Of a DNA stretch of 64,000 nt, positions 59,787 through 64,000 are shown one piece after another. Origin of the DNA: Candidatus Gastranaerophilales bacterium. GTDB taxonomy: Bacteria > Cyanobacteriota > Vampirovibrionia > Gastranaerophilales > Gastranaerophilaceae. The stretch is taken from contig CALVBU010000011.1 of NCBI GenBank assembly GCA_944325875.1, forward strand, positions 1 to 64,000. The letters run 5' to 3'. How positions within the stretch are numbered: position 1 is the stretch's first letter; each line of letters starts with the position of its first letter. The position numbers and the translations under genes are program-made. Under the pieces are notes generated by a model that was not told the DNA's origin, made no database searches, and saw only the letters and a program-made list of their open reading frames with translations.

Positions 59787-60737
59787 ATGACAAAGAAAGT
59801 TGCTTTTTTGTTTCCAGGCCAAGGGTCTCAATCTGTAGGTATGGGAAAAGATTTGTATGAAAACAGTGCAAGTGCTAAAAAAGTCTTTGACACTGCTGAT
59901 GAAGTTTTAGGTAAAAGTGTTACAACAATGTGTTTTGAAGGTCCGGAAGATGCTTTAAAACAAACTGTTAATACTCAACCATCAATCGTAACTATGTCTA
60001 TTGCGGCTTTAGAAGCTTTGAGAGAAAGTTGCGAAGTAAAACCTGCTTATGTTGCTGGACACAGTCTTGGAGAATATTGTGCGATGTATGCAGCAGGCGT
60101 TATGTCTTTGGAAGATACATTGAAAGCTATTCAAAAAAGAGCTGATTTAATGGGTGCAACTCATGGCGGTGCAATGTCAGCTATTCTTAATGCATCAGAA
60201 GAAGCCTTGAAAGAATCTTTAAAAGAAGCATCAGAAGTAGGATATGTTGATGTTGCAAATTATAATTCACCAGCGCAGGTTGTAATTACAGGTGATGAGG
60301 CTGCTGTTGCAAAAGCTGGAGAATTGTTACTTGCAAAAGGTGCAAGAAGAGTTGTTCCGCTTCCTGTATCAGGTGCATTCCACTCAAAATTTATGGAACC
60401 TGCAGGAAAAGAATTTGAATCATTTGTATCAGGTTTGTCTTTAAATAATGCAGAAATCTCTGTAATCACAAATGTTGATGCAACTCCTACTACTTCTGCA
60501 GATGAATTCAGAACTAAAATGCCAAAACAAATTTATTCATCTGTACATTGGACTCAAACCATTCAAAAAATGGCTGCAGATGGTGTTGAAATTTTTGTTG
60601 AAATCGGACCTGGAAAAGTTCTTGCAGGTTTAAATAAAAAGATAGCACCTGAAGCAAAAGTATTTAATATTTTTGATAAAGCATCATTGGATGCAACCGT
60701 AGAAGCTTTAAAATCAGAGCTTATGTGCGGAGTATAG
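59787..60737 (+). CDS. fabD: Malonyl-CoA:ACP transacylase
   Basis: 316-aa enzyme loading malonyl onto ACP. VAFLFPGQGSQSVGMGKDLY, nucleophile Ser in AGHSLGEYCAMYAAG, VPLPVSGAFHSKFME with the catalytic His, and IGPGKVLAGLNKK. The second ATG (59787) is chosen since GAGAGGG is 8 nt upstream; a first ATG lies 6 nt before. The stop touches the next small gene's ATG (TAGATG). Confidence 0.96.
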   Translation: MTKKVAFLFPGQGSQSVGMGKDLYENSASAKKVFDTADEVLGKSVTTMCFEGPEDALKQTVNTQPSIVTMSIAALEALRESCEVKPAYVAGHSLGEYCAMYAAGVMSLEDTLKAIQKRADLMGATHGGAMSAILNASEEALKESLKEASEVGYVDVANYNSPAQVVITGDEAAVAKAGELLLAKGARRVVPLPVSGAFHSKFMEPAGKEFESFVSGLSLNNAEISVITNVDATPTTSADEFRTKMPKQIYSSVHWTQTIQKMAADGVEIFVEIGPGKVLAGLNKKIAPEAKVFNIFDKASLDATVEALKSELMCGV

Positions 60738-60971
60738 ATGAAAATTTTCGATATGTTCGGAAAAAAGCTTGCAAATAATTATTACAATAGTAAGGAATTT
60801 TATAAAAGACGTCCTGATCTTGCTCCTAGAAATGTTTATTTGCGTGAAGGCAGGGTGATAAATCAAAAACAAGTTGATGAATATTTGTCAAGTATTACCC
60901 GAAAAACATTTTCCGAAAGAGTTGGAGATTTTTTTAGGAAAATAATAAGTAAGTTTAATTTTGATAAATAA
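60738..60971 (+). CDS. Small hypothetical protein, 77 aa, between fabD and fabG
   Basis: Not recognised. Basic protein (KIFDMFGKKLANNYYNSKEF; RKTFSERVGDFFRKIISKF) with an amphipathic C-terminal helix. Its ATG directly follows the fabD stop, and fabG follows 15 nt later, so it is an operon member. Could be membrane- or ACP-associated; no direct evidence. Confidence 0.7.
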   Translation: MKIFDMFGKKLANNYYNSKEFYKRRPDLAPRNVYLREGRVINQKQVDEYLSSITRKTFSERVGDFFRKIISKFNFDK

Positions 60972-60986
60972 TTAAGGAGAAAATAA

Positions 60987-61712
60987 ATGTCTGAAAAATT
61001 AGCATTAGTAACAGGCGCATCGCGCGGAATTGGTAAAGCTTGTGCAGTTGAACTTGCAAAAGCTGGTTATGATATCGCTGTAAATTACGCAGGTAATGTT
61101 GAAGCTGCTAACAAAACTGTTGAAGAATTAAAAGCATTAGGTGTTAATGCTGAAGCTTTTAAATTTGATGTTTCAGATAAAGAAGCTGCTGCAAAAGGCG
61201 TTGATGAAGTTCTTGCAAAATTTGGAAGAATTGATGTTCTTGTAAATAACGCTGGTATCACTAGAGATGGTTTATTTATGAGAATGAGTGCAGAAAATTG
61301 GGATGCTGTTATTAATACAAACCTTTCAAGCGCATTTTATGTTTCACAACCTGTTGTAAAAGTGATGATGAAACAACGAAGTGGTGCAATTGTTAATATG
61401 TCAAGTGTTGTAGGTGTTTCTGGTAACGCTGGTCAAGCTAATTACTCAGCAGCAAAAGCAGGTTTGATCGGTTTGACAAAAACTCTTGCAAAAGAATTAG
61501 GTTCTCGTGGTATTAGAGTTAATGCTATCGCTCCTGGTTTTATCAATACTGATATGACAAAAGATTTAGATACTTCTAAATTTACAGACTTCATTCCGTT
61601 GAAACGTCTTGGTGAACCTGAAGATATTGCTAAAGCTGTTAAATTCTTAGCAGTTGATGCTGAGTATGTAACAGGACAAGTTTTAGAAGTAGATGGCGGT
61701 CTTATTATATAA
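60987..61712 (+). CDS. fabG: 3-oxoacyl-ACP reductase
   Basis: 241-aa NADPH-dependent SDR reducing beta-ketoacyl-ACP. VTGASRGIGKACAVELA, VLVNNAGITRDGLFMRM, catalytic Ser and Tyr-x3-Lys in NYSAAKAGLIG, RVNAIAPGFINTDMT and C-terminal VTGQVLEVDGGL. RBS AAGGAG. Operon with fabD and acpP. Confidence 0.97.
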   Translation: MSEKLALVTGASRGIGKACAVELAKAGYDIAVNYAGNVEAANKTVEELKALGVNAEAFKFDVSDKEAAAKGVDEVLAKFGRIDVLVNNAGITRDGLFMRMSAENWDAVINTNLSSAFYVSQPVVKVMMKQRSGAIVNMSSVVGVSGNAGQANYSAAKAGLIGLTKTLAKELGSRGIRVNAIAPGFINTDMTKDLDTSKFTDFIPLKRLGEPEDIAKAVKFLAVDAEYVTGQVLEVDGGLII

Positions 61713-61827
61713 AGATTTTTAACAATATCGCAGCGGAAGTGTAAATTTCTTGCAAAAAAATCTTGTAGAATATATAATATTAAAGAAAATGTATTGTAAT
61801 ACAATTAATTAAATGAGGTAAAGAAGA

Positions 61828-62061
61828 ATGAGTACATTAGAAAAAGTTAAAAAAGTTGTTGTTGATCAATTAAGCGTTGATGAATCATTAGTAACTCCAG
61901 AAGCTAGCTTCACAGCTGACTTGGGTGCTGATTCATTAGATACAGTAGAATTAGTTATGGCTTTCGAAGAAGAATTCGGTTGCGAAATCCCTGATGAAGA
62001 AGCTGAAAAAATTCAAACAGTTCAAGACGCTGTAAACTATATTGATTCTCACTCTAACTAG
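61828..62061 (+). CDS. acpP: Acyl carrier protein
   Basis: 77-aa acidic carrier. The phosphopantetheine attachment Ser is in [19 protein letters not shown]; start [26 protein letters not shown] 168-bp gap with a large hairpin separates it from fabF. Confidence 0.97.
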   Translation: MSTLEKVKKVVVDQLSVDESLVTPEASFTADLGADSLDTVELVMAFEEEFGCEIPDEEAEKIQTVQDAVNYIDSHSN

Positions 62062-62107
62062 TTTCTTGCTAGCAGGAAGTGTGTAAATCGATTTCGATTA
62101 AATTTTA

Positions 62108-62150
62108 TGCGAGGGTGAAAATTGAATATTATTTTCTCCCTCGCGCATTT
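62108..62150 (+). terminator. Hairpin between acpP and fabF
   Basis: GCGAGGG / CCCTCGC plus GAAAAT / ATTTTC in one stem with a single T-T mismatch, 8-nt loop, then a weak GCATTT tail. Likely attenuator or processing site giving more acpP than fabF mRNA. Confidence 0.65.
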
Positions 62151-62229
62151 ATCAAAAAAGATGATATCCGAAGATTGTTAGAAGGATGACAACGACGAGA
62201 GTCGAGTTAGATTTTAAAAAGGTAAAGAG

Positions 62230-63483
62230 ATGACTAAAAGAAGAGTAGTAATCACAGGATTAGGTGCAGTTTCACCTTTTGGCGTAGGTGTTGATAAATT
62301 TTGGCACAGTCTTGTAGAAGGTAAAAGTGGAATTAGCACTTCAGAATTGATAGACGTTTCAAAGCACGTTGTAAAAATTTCGGGTGAAGTTAAAAACTTT
62401 AATCCTGAGGAATATCTTGATCCAAAAGAAGCTAAAAAAATGGATAGATTTATTCAGTTTGCGATGATCGCAGCTGATGAAGCTATTAAAGATGCTAAAT
62501 TGGAAGAAGTTACAGATGTCGATCCTTATAAAATAGGTGTAATGGTAAGTTCTGCAGCTGGTGGTTTTAGAACTTTTGAAGAAAACCATGTACGTATTTT
62601 AGAAAAAGGTCCGAATAAATGTTCTCCATTCACTATTCCAATGATGATTGTGAACATGGCTTCCGGTAGAATTTCTATGAAATATGGTTTTAAAGGAATT
62701 AATAAAGTTGTAGTTTCAGCTTGTGCAACAGGTACACATTCAATCGGTGATGCTTTCCGTGCTATCCAATATGGAGATGCTGATATTATGGTTGCAGGTG
62801 GTTGCGAAGCTACAATTTGTGATGTAGGTATCGGAGCATTCTCAAGTGCAAGAACATTGTCAAAACGTAACGATGAACCACAAAAAGCTTCTCGTCCTTG
62901 GGATGTAGATAGAGATGGTTTTGTTATGTCAGAAGGTGCAGGCGTTTTGGTATTGGAAGAATACGAACATGCTAAAAAACGTGGTGCACATATTTATGCA
63001 GAAGTTGCAGGTTACGGACAAACTGCTGACGCTTACGATGTTGTAGCTCCTTGTCCTGAAGGTAAAGGTGCAACTCAATCAATGAAATTTGCATTGGCAG
63101 ATGCTGGTATGAAACCTGAAGAAATTGATTATGTAAATGCTCACGGAACAAGTACAGGTTTAGGTGATGTTGCTGAATCTCATGCAATTGCTGGTGTATT
63201 CGGTGACAGAAAGAAAAACTCTAAACTTATGGTAAGTTCTACTAAGAGTATGCATGGTCATTTGTTAGGTGCAACAGGTGCTGTTGAATGTATTGCTTGT
63301 GTTAAAGCAATTAATGAAAACATTGTACCGCCAACTATTAACCTTGATAATCAAGATGAAAAAGTTGCTGATTTAGATTATGTTCCACATAAAGCTAGAA
63401 AAGCTGAAGTTCACGCTGCTTTATCAAATTCATTTGGTTTTGGCGGACAAAATGCTACTGTTGTTATTAAAGAAGTAAAGTAG
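62230..63483 (+). CDS. fabF: Beta-ketoacyl-ACP synthase II
   Basis: 417-aa elongating condensing enzyme. Nucleophile Cys in VVSACATGTHSIGDA, His in YVNAHGTSTGLGD and KSMHGHLLGATGAVE, C-terminal LSNSFGFGGQNATVV. RBS AAAGGTAAAGAG. Last gene of the fab cluster; strong terminator follows. Confidence 0.97.
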   Translation: MTKRRVVITGLGAVSPFGVGVDKFWHSLVEGKSGISTSELIDVSKHVVKISGEVKNFNPEEYLDPKEAKKMDRFIQFAMIAADEAIKDAKLEEVTDVDPYKIGVMVSSAAGGFRTFEENHVRILEKGPNKCSPFTIPMMIVNMASGRISMKYGFKGINKVVVSACATGTHSIGDAFRAIQYGDADIMVAGGCEATICDVGIGAFSSARTLSKRNDEPQKASRPWDVDRDGFVMSEGAGVLVLEEYEHAKKRGAHIYAEVAGYGQTADAYDVVAPCPEGKGATQSMKFALADAGMKPEEIDYVNAHGTSTGLGDVAESHAIAGVFGDRKKNSKLMVSSTKSMHGHLLGATGAVECIACVKAINENIVPPTINLDNQDEKVADLDYVPHKARKAEVHAALSNSFGFGGQNATVVIKEVK

Positions 63484-63516
63484 TGTAGGAAATATTCCTC
63501 GTTTGTATACTAAAGT

Positions 63517-63550
63517 AAAGACTGTTTCAGAAAAGAAACAGTCTTTTTTT
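63517..63550. terminator. Terminator after fabF
   Basis: AAAGACTGTTTC / GAAACAGTCTTT with a 6-nt loop and T tail. Confidence 0.92.
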
Positions 63551-63567
63551 ATATTTCATAAAACATC

Positions 63568-64000
63568 TTATTTTAGAAGATATTTTCTTGCAATTTTTAG
63601 TTCATCGTTTTTTGTTAATTCAGGATTTTTTAGTTTGTTTTTTAATACGTAGTCAAAAATTTCCTGATATTTAGGAGATGGGGCTATGCCTATTTCCTGT
63701 AAGTCTTTACCATTAATTTGGATTTTTATATGACGCAATTTATCAAGATATTTAACTGCTATTTTTTCATTTTTTAATATTGCATAAAGAAGAATTGTTT
63801 CGGTATGCATTTTTTCAAAAGCTTTGTATGCATCAAAATCCGATTTTAGGTTGCCAATTGTGTTAAAATCATCTAGGATTTTTTGTTCTGTTTTTGTCAA
63901 TGGTAATTTTGAAAGGTCTTGTAAAATTCCTGCATATACAATCCAGATATTATTTACAGGATATTTATTTATAAGTTTTTCGATATTAACGTGTGGAAGT
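63568..64000 (-). CDS. CCA-adding enzyme / poly(A) polymerase family protein, 3' part
   Basis: The frame runs open to the window edge on the minus strand (LPHVNIEKLINKYPV ... at the cut end), so only the C-terminal 143 residues are seen. INGKDLQEIGIAPSPKYQEI followed by IFDYVLKNKL and a final NDELKIARKYL are the C-terminal helices of tRNA nucleotidyltransferase/poly(A) polymerase class II proteins, where GKDL..[LI]G..PSP is the usual motif; WIVYAGILQDLSK fits the preceding HD-like helices. The nucleotidyltransferase head lies outside the window, so activity cannot be judged. Confidence 0.72.
   Translation of the reverse strand, partial: LPHVNIEKLINKYPVNNIWIVYAGILQDLSKLPLTKTEQKILDDFNTIGNLKSDFDAYKAFEKMHTETILLYAILKNEKIAVKYLDKLRHIKIQINGKDLQEIGIAPSPKYQEIFDYVLKNKLKNPELTKNDELKIARKYLLK

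Overview
The window is low-GC bacterial chromosome carrying mostly housekeeping genes. It is full of prepilin-like proteins whose N-termini read FTLAEVLITLGIIGIV. That signature, together with the AT-rich base composition, a ClpB, a Zn-ribbon L32, RNase HIII, RibBA/RibE and a compact fatty-acid cluster, suggests an uncultured gut-type relative of Cyanobacteria (Vampirovibrionia/Melainabacteria, Gastranaerophilales-like). This placement is inference from protein style; no rRNA is present.

Layout. 1-2.6 kb: a small redox island (TIGR04076-like protein, iron-sulfur flavoprotein, NTF2-like protein, divergent HxlR regulator) bounded by degenerate repeats and ending at tRNA-Met(CAU). 2.8-5.6 kb: MATE exporter and enolase. 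5.6-7.5 kb: two tandem cassettes, each a promoter, a short leader ORF with a long G homopolymer, a terminator-like hairpin and a prepilin-like gene. 7.5-24.3 kb: CtpA-type protease, two more prepilins, RseP, tandem AbrB protein, SpeE, a calpain-like protease, HinT, small regulators, RNase HIII, PBP1A, YkgJ-like protein, another prepilin, carbonic anhydrase, ferritin, a serine hydrolase and an aldolase. 24.4-35.4 kb: ClpB, an overlooked 45-aa gene with a structured 3' region, U32 protease, TPR protein, GloA, a possible FliK-like protein, GNAT protein and ribE-ribBA. 35.4-43 kb: an XRE regulator, a DUF711 (PFL) protein, a ZorA/ZorB-like (MotA/MotB-like) pair, a candidate sRNA, a histidine kinase with a REC-degenerate GGDEF-REC protein, RHH protein, membrane small heat-shock protein, REC protein and parvulin. 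43-53.5 kb: orphan protein, prs, pgk, UDP-glucuronate decarboxylase, GT61 glycosyltransferase, Fe-ADH, tpiA, XRE and a short uvrC. 53.5-54.5 kb: the third poly-G leader/prepilin cassette. 54.5-63.5 kb: OmpH/Skp-like protein, yceD-rpmF-plsX-fabH and fabD-fabG-acpP-fabF. The right edge cuts a CCA-adding-enzyme-like gene.

The strongest candidate for something undescribed is the three-copy poly-G leader. Each copy has a good sigma-70 promoter with a 17-bp spacer, a strong RBS, an ORF interrupted by 11, 12 and 11 G, a conserved CCTCCGA that is complementary both to the 5' edge of the G tract and to the prepilin RBS, and a terminator-like hairpin. All three lie upstream of one prepilin subfamily ending in a GW...DYP motif; the other three prepilin genes lack both features. 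Only the 12-G copy is open through its 34-aa frame. This looks like a length-switchable (phase-variable) leader controlling, or partnered with, variable pilin-like genes.

A second genome-style feature is a set of genes in which a -10 box lies exactly 6 nt before the start codon, predicting leaderless mRNAs. Central metabolism (eno, pgk, tpiA, prs), envelope synthesis (PBP1A, fab genes, UXS/GT61) and surface appendage-like proteins dominate. No mobile-element genes, CRISPR arrays or rRNAs were seen.
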